Shown one piece after another: positions 26,537 through 34,848 of a stretch of DNA of 47,992 nucleotides (position 1 is the stretch's first letter; every line of letters starts with the position of its first letter). Below the pieces are notes generated by a model that had not been told where the DNA came from, searched no databases, and saw only the letters and a program-made list of their open reading frames with translations. Origin of the DNA: Paraburkholderia bryophila (lineage in GTDB: Bacteria > Pseudomonadota > Gammaproteobacteria > Burkholderiales > Burkholderiaceae); assembly GCF_003269035.1 (NCBI RefSeq), contig NZ_QLTK01000044.1:1-47992 (forward strand). The letters are read 5' to 3'. Position numbers and translations under genes: made by a program.

Positions 26537-26838
26537 GAACCTGTTTTTCTGCTGTGTTTGATCTGGCGACGCGCGTTCGAAGCAATCCTCTATCGATTCC
26601 TGTGAGGCGCGTTCGCCGAGTAGTGTCCACGCACTCGCCGCTGCCTGGACAAGGTTGAACGCGCAACCAGCGCGGGGCTTACGGAGAGCATGGGCGTCTC
26701 AGGTCGACCAACCTGGTAGAACGTTTCGTGGCGGCATCTCATCACGCTTATCCAGCGTGCTTTACGGAGAGTGTTGCAAATCATGGAACTTAATTAGCTT
26801 CTATCAAACTATTTTTGACTACGGGATTCTGTCTTGCT
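26537..26838. other. intergenic region before the HTH-cupin gene
   Basis: About 300 bases without a gene. It contains an inverted repeat GGTTG-AACGCG-CAACC at 26653-26668, an exact direct repeat TTACGGAGAG at 26679-26688 and 26762-26771, and an AT-rich 60-base end that should carry the promoter of the regulator gene. TTGACT at 26815 with TATGGT at 26838 has promoter spacing but overlaps the start codon. Confidence 0.4.
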
Positions 26839-27414
26839 ATGGTTTTGCCACTCGATAACAAGGCACAGGTAGCAGTCTCAATAGGAAGCAAAATCCGCGC
26901 GCTTCGCCAACGGCTCAAGCGCACGCTGGATGAAGTGGCAAAGACTGCAGGTATTTCCAAACCGTTTCTGTCGCAGGTGGAGCGTGGTCATGCAACACCT
27001 TCGATCACGTCGCTGGTAGGTATTGCACGAGCATTAGGCGTCACGGTGCAGTACTTCGTCGACACGCCGACCGAAGACCGGTCGGTGCGCAGGGGTAACG
27101 AACTGAAGTACTTCGGCTTCGACGGAAGCGCGAATCTTTTTGGACGGCTGACGAACCTGTCGGTCGGCAGCAAGCTGGAAGTCATTCTCGTCAGAATGCC
27201 GGTGGGACAACACCCGTCGGAGGTCACGACACACGCAGGGGAAGAGTTTCTGTATGTGATGAGCGGAGAGATCTCGCTCACATTGGAAGGTACGACGTTC
27301 GTGTTGCAGGCTGGTGACACTGCGCATTACGAGTCCACCGTGCCGCATGCCTGGGCCAATACCGCCGGTGAAGAAGCGGTACTCGTGTGGGTGGGCACAC
27401 CGCGGTTGTTCTAG
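26839..27414 (+). CDS. HTH (XRE) - cupin transcriptional regulator
   Basis: 191 residues. An XRE-type helix-turn-helix occupies about 15-70 (IGSKIRALRQRLKRTLDEVA, then GISKPFLSQVERG). A cupin domain follows (about 110-188), with HAGEEFLYVMSGEISLTLEG and VPHAWANT supplying candidate metal- or ligand-binding His and Glu. This design is shared with PuuR-like regulators that sense amines, amino acids or small metabolites. It sits between the TonB cluster and the receptor gene, so it most likely controls the receptor and import operon. The ATG at 26839 has no clear ribosome-binding site; TTG at 26815 or 26845 is possible. Confidence 0.88.
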   Translation: MVLPLDNKAQVAVSIGSKIRALRQRLKRTLDEVAKTAGISKPFLSQVERGHATPSITSLVGIARALGVTVQYFVDTPTEDRSVRRGNELKYFGFDGSANLFGRLTNLSVGSKLEVILVRMPVGQHPSEVTTHAGEEFLYVMSGEISLTLEGTTFVLQAGDTAHYESTVPHAWANTAGEEAVLVWVGTPRLF

Positions 27415-27580
27415 TGCTGCACCCGGAATTTCTCGCGAAATCAGTCGATTCATATCTGTAAGCATGACTTAAGGTTAAAAGGAAGTTCGGGCGGTTGGAT
27501 CGCCTTTCATTCCCGCAATACGTTGTATGACATAAGAAGTGAAATCAATTAGAAAGCGCTGCGCATTTCGTTTGTAATAA

Positions 27581-27594
27581 TTTGGTAGTCCAAA
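27581..27594. promoter_or_regulatory. 14-bp inverted repeat, candidate regulator operator
   Basis: TTTGGTAGTCCAAA is a 5-bp dyad with a 4-base centre, a usual size for an XRE-type binding site. It is about 195 bases before the receptor start, next to TAATAA on one side and TTGACT on the other. It is the best candidate operator for the adjacent HTH-cupin protein. Confidence 0.45.
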
Positions 27595-27725
27595 CTTGAC
27601 TTATTTGAAGTGCTCCGCCTTTTGGCTGAACTTGCGGTGCCGGCATGTCGTCGCCGGTTAGAGAAGCCTTAAAGAGAGTGGAGTGGCTTTAACGGAGCGC
27701 GGCGCAAGATCGCCGTATATCGAGT

Positions 27726-27748
27726 AGAGAGATTCATAAGATCTCTCT
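27726..27748. promoter_or_regulatory. perfect 8-bp dyad in the receptor leader
   Basis: AGAGAGAT (27726-27733) and ATCTCTCT (27741-27748) are perfect complements around TCATAAG. The dyad is 42 bases before the receptor start codon, so it could be an mRNA hairpin in the leader or a DNA operator. The tonB upstream region has a related AGAG...CTCT dyad. Confidence 0.5.
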
Positions 27749-27790
27749 CACATACAGCTGTGGCCTTACTGACGAGCGAGAAGGGGAAAA

Positions 27791-30526
27791 ATGAAACAAC
27801 GGGCATTGGCGCTGGCCATCAAAAGAATAATCTGGGCTGAACTGGCATTGTCGGCCGCAATCGCCGTACCGGCGTTCGCACAAAGCCAGCCGGCCCCGAC
27901 GGGTGCCGCGGCAGGCGCAACGACCACGGAAAGCACGCCGGCTACGCCCGCGGCTGCCGCGTTGGGCGCTGCTGCAACACCGTCGGCGGATAACGCCGCG
28001 CCTGCCGCGGGTAAGGGCAACGTCCAGCAACTGAAGCGGTTCGAAGTCACCGGTTCGCTGATCCGGAGTTCCGACAAGGTCGGCTTCAATCAGGTGCAGA
28101 CGGTGACGCAAAAGGACATTCTGAATAGCGGCGCGACGACGGTCGCCGACTTTCTGCGCGACACCTCGGCCAACTCGGCGAATAGCTGGAGCGAAGGCCA
28201 GTCTGGCAACTTTGCCGCGGGCGCTGCAGGTATCGCACTGCGCGGCCTGAGCGAGAAATACACGCTGGTGCTGGTGGATGGACAACGTGTCGCGCCGTTC
28301 GCATTCTTCTCGAACAGCGTCGACTCGTTCTTCGACTTGAACACGCTGCCGCTGAACGACATCGACCGGATCGAAATCGTGAAGACCGGCGCCGTGTCGC
28401 AATACGGCTCGGACGCCGTCGCAGGTGTGGTCAACATCATCACGAAGCACGACTTCCAGGGTCTGCAACTCGACGGCAGCTACGGCAGCGCGATCAATGG
28501 CGGCGGCGGCGCCGGCACGACCAAGTTCGGCGTGCTGGGCGGTTTCGGCGACCTGAACTCCGATCGTTTCAACGTGACGGCCGCGGCGAGCTATTACAAG
28601 TCGAACGGCTTTACGCTGGCGGACCGTGACTCGACCCGCAACCAGGACTTCACGAATCAGCCGGGCGGCTTCTCGCTGCTGGCACCGTCGTACTGGAATA
28701 CGCCCGGCGGCCCGCAGGCGCTGAGCGGTTGCGGCTTCGGCGGCTCGGTGCACCCGTCGGCCACCAACTCGCTGACGGCTGGACAGCCAGGCACGGTGTG
28801 CGGCTATAACACCGCGGAAGGCACGTCGATCGCGCCGATGATGGAGCGCTTCAACGCCAAGGTTCACGCCGACTTCAAGATCAACGATCAGACGACCGCA
28901 TTCGGCGACTTCCTGATCAGCAGCAACACGACCACCACGAATGACGGTCTGTGGGGCAACGTGGTCGGCAATCCGCAGAATCCGACGCTGGTCATGAACC
29001 CGGCGACCAAGCTGCTCACGCCGTTCAACATCAACGTGCCGGCAGGCAGCCCGTACAACCCGTACGGCGTCGATACGCCGCTCACGTACGCATTCCCGAA
29101 CACGGTGGCGGAAAAGACGTATGCCACTTACTGGCGCGCGTCGACCGGTCTCAAGGGCTCGTTCGGTCTGCCGAACGGCGACTGGGATTGGGCAACGTCG
29201 GTCAGCCATTCGCAAAGCACGGTTTCGAACACGTACACGAACCAGCTGAACGCGAATGCACTGACCAACATCTACCAGAACGGTACGTTCGACTTCGCGA
29301 ATCCGTCGGCGACGCCTAATGGTTTGAACGGTCTGTATCAGGATGCTAACAACCTGGCGATCTCGAAGCTCGACACGGTCGACGCAACGCTGTCCACGCC
29401 GACGTTGTTCCATCTGCCGTCCGGCGATGTGGGCTTCGGTATGGGAGCGCAGTTCACGCACCAGAGCGAAGTGATGAACCCGGGCGCCGCGTTCGCGACG
29501 GGTCAGGTCATCAACCCGAATCTGCAGACGGTGAACGGTCAGCGCAACGTGGCGGCCGTGTACTACCAGGTCGACATTCCGATCATCCACAACCTGACGT
29601 TCAGCCAGTCGGGCCGTTACGACCACTACAGCGATGTGGGCGGTGCGTTCTCGCCGCGCTTCGCGTTGCGCTACCAGCCGCTGCAAGCCTTGACGATGTA
29701 CACGTCGTATAGCCGCGGTTTCCGTGCGCCGACGTTCGTGGAAAACAGCAAGTCGCAAACGCTGGGCATCCAGGTGGACCAGGCGTCGGGCCAGAACTAC
29801 ACGTCGATTACCGAAGGCAATCCGAATCTCGCCCCGGAACGCACGCGTAACCTGAACATCGGCTTCCAGTTGGCGCCGACCCGCACGACCGACATCGGCT
29901 TCGACTGGTACAAGATTCGCGTGGATAACGTGATCGGCCAAGGCTCACCGTCGCAGACCGTGCTCGATGCCAACGGCAACCTGCTGTACAAGGTCATTCC
30001 GTACGCAAACCTGGGCTACCTCGACACGAACGGCTTTGAAGGTACGTTCCGTCAGGCATTGCCGACCACGACCGCCGGTACGTTCACCCTGTCGGGCGAC
30101 TGGGCCTACGTGAACAGCTTCAAGATCGGTTCGCCGGGCAAGGCGCCGGTCAACGGTGCGGGTAACAACTACACCCTCACGCAACCGTTCGGCGGCAGCT
30201 TCCCGCGCTGGAAGGGCAACACCACGGTGGACTGGTCGTATCACAAGTTCGACGCGGCGCTCACGTGGCAGTTCACGGGTCCGTACGCACAGAACCTGTC
30301 GCCGGCCACCAGCAAGGTCGGTTCGTACAGCCAGTTCAACCTGATGGTGACGTACACGGGCTTCAAGCACTGGACGATCTTCGGCGGCATCGACAACATC
30401 TTCAATCGCACGCCTCCGTATGATCCGATCTTCGCGAACGGCACGCTGGATCAGAATGGTTACGACCAATCGATCTACTCGTACATCGGCCGCTTTGCAC
30501 AGGTTGGCGCAACGTACAAGTTCTGA
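27791..30526 (+). CDS. TonB-dependent outer-membrane receptor
   Basis: 911 residues. A signal peptide ends near AFAQ (about 31), then an unusual Ala/Thr/Pro-rich linker (about 32-75), then the plug domain (KRFEVTGSLIRS, IALRGLSEKYTLVLVDGQRV, DRIEIVKTGAVSQYGSDAVA) and a beta-barrel to the final aromatic residue (VGATYKF). No N-terminal signalling (STN) domain is present, so FecIR-type control is unlikely. Two cysteines in an outer loop (CGFGG and TVCGYN, about 30 residues apart) could form a disulphide. It takes a large substrate through the outer membrane using the TonB cluster upstream. The peptide importer downstream suggests a peptide-like cargo rather than a plain siderophore; this is inference. 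Confidence 0.93.
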   Translation: MKQRALALAIKRIIWAELALSAAIAVPAFAQSQPAPTGAAAGATTTESTPATPAAAALGAAATPSADNAAPAAGKGNVQQLKRFEVTGSLIRSSDKVGFNQVQTVTQKDILNSGATTVADFLRDTSANSANSWSEGQSGNFAAGAAGIALRGLSEKYTLVLVDGQRVAPFAFFSNSVDSFFDLNTLPLNDIDRIEIVKTGAVSQYGSDAVAGVVNIITKHDFQGLQLDGSYGSAINGGGGAGTTKFGVLGGFGDLNSDRFNVTAAASYYKSNGFTLADRDSTRNQDFTNQPGGFSLLAPSYWNTPGGPQALSGCGFGGSVHPSATNSLTAGQPGTVCGYNTAEGTSIAPMMERFNAKVHADFKINDQTTAFGDFLISSNTTTTNDGLWGNVVGNPQNPTLVMNPATKLLTPFNINVPAGSPYNPYGVDTPLTYAFPNTVAEKTYATYWRASTGLKGSFGLPNGDWDWATSVSHSQSTVSNTYTNQLNANALTNIYQNGTFDFANPSATPNGLNGLYQDANNLAISKLDTVDATLSTPTLFHLPSGDVGFGMGAQFTHQSEVMNPGAAFATGQVINPNLQTVNGQRNVAAVYYQVDIPIIHNLTFSQSGRYDHYSDVGGAFSPRFALRYQPLQALTMYTSYSRGFRAPTFVENSKSQTLGIQVDQASGQNYTSITEGNPNLAPERTRNLNIGFQLAPTRTTDIGFDWYKIRVDNVIGQGSPSQTVLDANGNLLYKVIPYANLGYLDTNGFEGTFRQALPTTTAGTFTLSGDWAYVNSFKIGSPGKAPVNGAGNNYTLTQPFGGSFPRWKGNTTVDWSYHKFDAALTWQFTGPYAQNLSPATSKVGSYSQFNLMVTYTGFKHWTIFGGIDNIFNRTPPYDPIFANGTLDQNGYDQSIYSYIGRFAQVGATYKF

Positions 30527-30564
30527 TGTCTGAGCGATCAGGCTGAAGAATCAGAAAGGATCTG

Positions 30565-30600
30565 CCGCTCCGGTTTCTTGCAGTCAAGGAACCGGAGCGG
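30565..30600 (+). terminator. strong hairpin between receptor and import operon
   Basis: CCGCTCCGGTTTCTTG (30565-30580) pairs with CAAGGAACCGGAGCGG (30585-30600) over 16 bases, with one T-G pair and a four-base loop, 38 bases after the receptor stop codon. No T run follows. It is either a partial terminator or a 3'-end stabiliser, and would let the receptor be made in larger amounts than the importer. Confidence 0.7.
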
Positions 30601-30762
30601 TATGTTCTGGTCGAGTACTTTCTTGCGACGACGGTGCATACGGGCTGTCGTTGTAACGGATCGACTCGCACCGGCAATGGCGACCGGCTGTTGCCGCGTC
30701 GCGGGTTGAATCGCGTGCGGGCCACAAGCCGGTGCGCACTGTATGGGCTGACGAAAAGAATG

Positions 30763-32721
30763 ATGAAAACCGGACTGCTGCGCCTGTACGACGCACTGGG
30801 CTGTTCACTCGTCGCGATGCGCCGCGCCGCGCGCGCCTCGATGACAGTTGCGCTGGCCAATGGCACAGTCGGCGCTTTTGTCGTGCTCGCCACGATCCCG
30901 CACGTGGCGCAGGCGAAACCGTCGATCGCGCAATACGATCAACCGAAATACCCCGACAATTTCACGCACTTCGACTACGCGAATCCCGACGCGCCGACCA
31001 GCGGCTCGCTCAGTTTCGAGAACTACAACGAACTGCAAACCTACGATTCACTGAATCCGTTCCTGTTGCGCGGCGCGCCGGCCCCGGACATCCAGATCCT
31101 GATGTTCGACACGCTCATGCAGCGCAGCTGGGACGAACTCGCCTCGGAATACCCGCTGATCGCGGACGACGTCGAGGTCGCCGCCGACCTGAAATCCGCG
31201 ACGTTCCACATCAATCCCGCCGCGCGCTTCTCCAACGGCGATCCGATCACGGCCACCGACGTCAAATATTCGTTCGACACGTTGACGAGCTCGCACGCTT
31301 CGCCGGTTTTCAATGCGCAGTTCTCGGTGATTAAAAGCGTGACGGTGATCGATAAGAACACGGTCCGTTTCGACTTTAAACACGCCGAGCGCGACGCGCC
31401 GCTGATTGCCGGCGATCTGCCGGTTTTCTCGCCGAAGTGGGGCATGCAGCCCGACGGCAAACGTCCGCCGTTCGATCAGATCGCGACCCAGCCGCCGATC
31501 AGCAGCGGCCCGTATCTGATCGAAGACCGCAAGAACGACAAGCAGATTTCCTATCGACGCAACCCCGACTACTGGGCCGCGAACCTGCCGTCGCGGCGCG
31601 GCATGTTCCGCTTCGAGCGCATCACGTTCAAGCTGTACCGCGACCATTACACGCAACTCGAAGCGTTCAAGGCCGGCGACGCCGACGCGATCGTCGAGTA
31701 CAGCGCGACCCAATGGGCGCGCAAATACGTTGGCAAGAACTTCGATAACGGCCTGTTGAAGAAGGGCGAGTTCAGCGACGGTCCCGCGCAGATGCAGGGC
31801 ATGCTAATGAATCTGCGCAAGCCGATGTTCAAGGACCCGCGCGTGCGTCGGGCACTGACCATGGCGCTCGACTACGACTGGATGAACCGGATGATGTTCT
31901 ACGGTCAGTACCGTCGCACCAACAGCTATTTCGAAGCGAGCCCGTTCGGTGCGACCGGTATGCCGGGCCCGAAGGAACTCGCGTTGCTCGAACCGCTGAA
32001 GGGTGAAGTCCCGCCCGAAGTATTCGGGCCGATGCTCAAGCAGCCGAACACGATTCCGCCGAACTCGCTGCGCGGCAATCTGCGCGCCGCGCGCGATCTG
32101 CTCGCGCAAGCCGGTTGGCACTATCGCGACGGCGCGTTGCGCGACGCGAATGGCACGCCGATGACGATCGAGGTGATGGACGACCAGCCGGGCATGGACC
32201 GCCTGATCCTGCCGTATATGCAGGCGCTCAGCACACTCGGCATTCAGGCACACATGCGTGAGATCGACAGCGCGTTGTACGAGAAGCGGCTGAATAACTT
32301 CGAGTACGACATGACCACGTTCATCTACCCGCCGGTGACGATTCCGGGTGCGGAACTGACGCGCCGTTTCGGCAGCGCCGCGGCCTCGGAAGTCGGCTCG
32401 GAGAACTATCCGGGCATCCGTTCGAAAGCCGTCGATTCGCTGATTCACTCCGCGCTGACCGCCGACAATCTCGAGGATCTGGAAGCCGCGACCAAGGCAC
32501 TGGATCGTGTCCTGATCTATTCGTTCTATCTGGTGCCCGAGTACTACTCGCCAGGTGCGAGAATCGGTTACAAGACCACGCTCGGCTTTCCGAAGACCGT
32601 GCCGATGTCGTACCAGTACGAGGACTGGGTGATCAACTACTGGTACGTCAAGGCACCGGCCGCCCAGGCCGCTTCGAACACCGCCGCCGCCACCGCTGCA
32701 TCAGCGGCCACGACCCACTGA
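30763..32721 (+). CDS. yejA: YejA-like peptide-binding protein
   Basis: About 652 residues. A signal peptide ends at HVAQA-KPS. The mature protein has the SBP_bac_5 fold of peptide-binding proteins, with NPFLLRGAPAPDIQILMFDTLM, NGDPITATDVKYSFDTL and FKDPRVRRALTMALDYDWMN. The family is the same as E. coli YejA, which feeds peptides and microcin C to the YejBEF transporter. The start is uncertain: ATG 30763 gives a long leader, whereas ATG 30817 gives a more usual 33-residue signal. The gene lies 8 bases ahead of yejB and opens the nine-gene run. The Ala/Thr-rich tail (AATAASAATTH) is unusual. Confidence 0.9.
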   Translation: MKTGLLRLYDALGCSLVAMRRAARASMTVALANGTVGAFVVLATIPHVAQAKPSIAQYDQPKYPDNFTHFDYANPDAPTSGSLSFENYNELQTYDSLNPFLLRGAPAPDIQILMFDTLMQRSWDELASEYPLIADDVEVAADLKSATFHINPAARFSNGDPITATDVKYSFDTLTSSHASPVFNAQFSVIKSVTVIDKNTVRFDFKHAERDAPLIAGDLPVFSPKWGMQPDGKRPPFDQIATQPPISSGPYLIEDRKNDKQISYRRNPDYWAANLPSRRGMFRFERITFKLYRDHYTQLEAFKAGDADAIVEYSATQWARKYVGKNFDNGLLKKGEFSDGPAQMQGMLMNLRKPMFKDPRVRRALTMALDYDWMNRMMFYGQYRRTNSYFEASPFGATGMPGPKELALLEPLKGEVPPEVFGPMLKQPNTIPPNSLRGNLRAARDLLAQAGWHYRDGALRDANGTPMTIEVMDDQPGMDRLILPYMQALSTLGIQAHMREIDSALYEKRLNNFEYDMTTFIYPPVTIPGAELTRRFGSAAASEVGSENYPGIRSKAVDSLIHSALTADNLEDLEAATKALDRVLIYSFYLVPEYYSPGARIGYKTTLGFPKTVPMSYQYEDWVINYWYVKAPAAQAASNTAAATAASAATTH

Positions 32722-32729
32722 GGACCCGC

Positions 32730-33782
32730 ATGATTGCCTACATTCTCAGACGATTGCTACTGATGGTGCCGACGCTGCTCGGTGTCGTCACGCTGACCTT
32801 TGTCGTCACGCAGTTCGTGCCGGGTGGGCCGGTCGAACAGGTGATGACGCAACTCCGCCACGGCGCTGGCCGTGGCGGAGAGGCGGGGGCAGGGGGCGGC
32901 GGCTACCATGGCAGCCAGGGCGTGGATCCGCAACAGATCGAGCAGATCAAGAAGCAGTTCGGTTTCGACAAGCCGCCGCTCGAACGCTATCTGCTGATGC
33001 TCAAGCACTACGCCACTTTCGATCTCGGCCAGTCCTACTACGAGCACGAAAGCGTCTGGGGCGTGATCCGCTCCAAGCTGCCGGTGTCGATCACGCTCGG
33101 ACTGTGGACCGTGATGCTCACTTATCTGATATCGGTGCCGTTGGGAATTTCGAAAGCGATTCGCAACGGCTCGCGCTTCGACACGGTCACGAGCGTGCTG
33201 GTACTCGCCGGTTACGCGATTCCCGGCTTCGTGCTCGGCGTGCTGCTGCTGATGCTGTTCGGTGGCGGCACCTTCTGGCAGGTATTTCCGATGCGCGGCC
33301 TCACGTCGGATAACTTCAGCGACCTCAGCACGTTCGGCAAGGTACTCGACTATCTGTGGCACATCGTGCTGCCGGTGACGGCTTCGGTGGTCGGCAACTT
33401 CGCGATCGTCACGATCCTGACCAAGAACACCTTTCTCGAAGAGATCGGCCGTCAATATGTGCTGACCGCGCGCGCGAAGGGCGCGCCGGAGCGTGACGTG
33501 TTGTGGAAACACGTGCTGCGCAACGCCGCGATTCCGCTGCTGACCGGTTTGCCGGCGGCCTTCGTCGGTGCGTTTCTGAATGGCAATCTGCTGATCGAAA
33601 CGTTGTTCTCGCTCGATGGCATGGGCCAACTGTCGTACGACTCGGTGATCCGCCGGGATTATCCGGTCGTACTCGGTTCGCTGTTCCTGTTCACGCTGAT
33701 CGCCCTCGTAACCAAACTTATCGCAGACGTCTGCTATGTCCTCGTCGACCCCCGCATCCAATTCAACCGCCTGGACCGCTGA
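32730..33782 (+). CDS. yejB: YejB-like ABC permease
   Basis: 350 residues with about six membrane segments. It begins MIAYILRRLLLMVPTLLGVV and has the long first periplasmic loop typical of YejB/DppB-type permeases, here with a Gly-rich stretch (HGAGRGGEAGAGGGGYHG). The transporter signature RAKGAPERDVLWKHVLRNAA marks the contact with the ATPase. It pairs with YejE in the inner membrane. Its 3' end overlaps the start of the next gene by 47 bases. Confidence 0.93.
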   Translation: MIAYILRRLLLMVPTLLGVVTLTFVVTQFVPGGPVEQVMTQLRHGAGRGGEAGAGGGGYHGSQGVDPQQIEQIKKQFGFDKPPLERYLLMLKHYATFDLGQSYYEHESVWGVIRSKLPVSITLGLWTVMLTYLISVPLGISKAIRNGSRFDTVTSVLVLAGYAIPGFVLGVLLLMLFGGGTFWQVFPMRGLTSDNFSDLSTFGKVLDYLWHIVLPVTASVVGNFAIVTILTKNTFLEEIGRQYVLTARAKGAPERDVLWKHVLRNAAIPLLTGLPAAFVGAFLNGNLLIETLFSLDGMGQLSYDSVIRRDYPVVLGSLFLFTLIALVTKLIADVCYVLVDPRIQFNRLDR

Positions 33783-34848
33783 GTCCAGTGCGGCGCACGC
33801 GGCGTCGCCGTCTCCGTGGCGGCGTACGTGGCAGCGCTTCAAGCGGCAGCGTCTCGGCTACTGGAGCCTGGTGATTTTCGTGACGCTGTTCGTCGTCAGC
33901 CTGTTCGGCGAGGTGCTGTCCAACGACCGGCCGCTGATGGTGCGTTACGACGGCCACTACTACTTTCCGATCGTGAAGGACTATTCGGAAACGCTATTCG
34001 GTGGCGATTTCCCGGCCAAGGCGAACTACCTCGATCCGTATATCCGCTCGCGGCTCGAATCGAACGGCAACTTCGCGATTTATCCGCCGAATCACTTCAA
34101 CTACGACACGATCGACTACTTCGCGGCTAACCCGTATCCGGCGCCGCCGACGTCGTCGAACTGGCTCGGCACGGATCAGTTTGGCCGCGATGTGCTGGCG
34201 CGGCTGCTGTACGGCTTCCGTTTGTCGGTGCTGATGGCGCTGGCGCTGACGGTGTCCGGCGTGGTGATCGGTGTATTGACGGGCGCGGTGCAGGGCTTCT
34301 ACGGCGGGCGCACCGATCTGATCGGCCAGCGCCTGATCGAAATCTGGAGTTCGATGCCGGACCTCTACCTGCTGATCATCTTCGCATCGATTTTCGAACC
34401 GACGCTGTGGCTGCTGTTCATTCTGCTGTCCATGTTCGGCTGGCTCGTGCTGTCCGACTATGTTCGCGCCGAATTCCTGCGCAACCGTTCGCTCGATTAC
34501 GTGAGGGCGGCGCGCACCATGGGGCTGTCGAACTGGCAGATCATGTGGCGCCACGTGTTGCCGAACAGCCTGACGCCGGTCATCACGTTCCTGCCGTTCC
34601 GCATGAGCGCGGCGATTCTGTCGCTGACCAGTCTGGACTTTCTGGGCCTCGGGGTGCCGCCGCCGACGCCGAGCCTCGGCGAGTTGCTGCAGGAAGGCAA
34701 GAACAATCTCGACGCATGGTGGATCTCGGTGTCGGCGTTCGCCGCGCTGGTGATCACGTTGTTGCTGCTGACCTTCATGGGCGACGCGTTGCGCAACGCA
34801 CTCGATACCCGTACGCGGGGTTCCGCTTTCGGTGGAGGTCCGCGATGA
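33736..34848 (+). CDS. yejE: YejE-like ABC permease
   Basis: 370 residues. It starts with a Ser/Ala-rich cytoplasmic tail, then a membrane segment (YWSLVIFVTLFVVSLFGEVL), a large periplasmic insert (about 65-130, with tyrosine- and proline-rich segments) that is characteristic of YejE, and a C-terminal permease domain with the ATPase-contact motif RAARTMGLSNWQIMWRHVLP. It is the partner of YejB. The start overlaps yejB by 47 bases, and a later start would remove the usual cytoplasmic tail. It overlaps yejF by four bases. Confidence 0.92.
   Translation: MSSSTPASNSTAWTAESSAAHAASPSPWRRTWQRFKRQRLGYWSLVIFVTLFVVSLFGEVLSNDRPLMVRYDGHYYFPIVKDYSETLFGGDFPAKANYLDPYIRSRLESNGNFAIYPPNHFNYDTIDYFAANPYPAPPTSSNWLGTDQFGRDVLARLLYGFRLSVLMALALTVSGVVIGVLTGAVQGFYGGRTDLIGQRLIEIWSSMPDLYLLIIFASIFEPTLWLLFILLSMFGWLVLSDYVRAEFLRNRSLDYVRAARTMGLSNWQIMWRHVLPNSLTPVITFLPFRMSAAILSLTSLDFLGLGVPPPTPSLGELLQEGKNNLDAWWISVSAFAALVITLLLLTFMGDALRNALDTRTRGSAFGGGPR

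Larger units (their letters stand above)
27415..27790. other. receptor-gene control region
   Basis: A 376-base, AT-richer non-coding stretch between the regulator and the receptor gene. It holds two separate inverted repeats, listed individually, and should contain the receptor promoter. I could not pick a convincing -10/-35 pair: TAATAA at 27575-27580 has no good -35, and TTGACT at 27596 has no good -10. Confidence 0.5.

Noticed and set aside
27734..29941. Minus-strand open frame of 735 codons
   Set aside because: It mirrors the TonB-dependent receptor gene and shows only Arg/Val/Ala-rich sequence with no domain.
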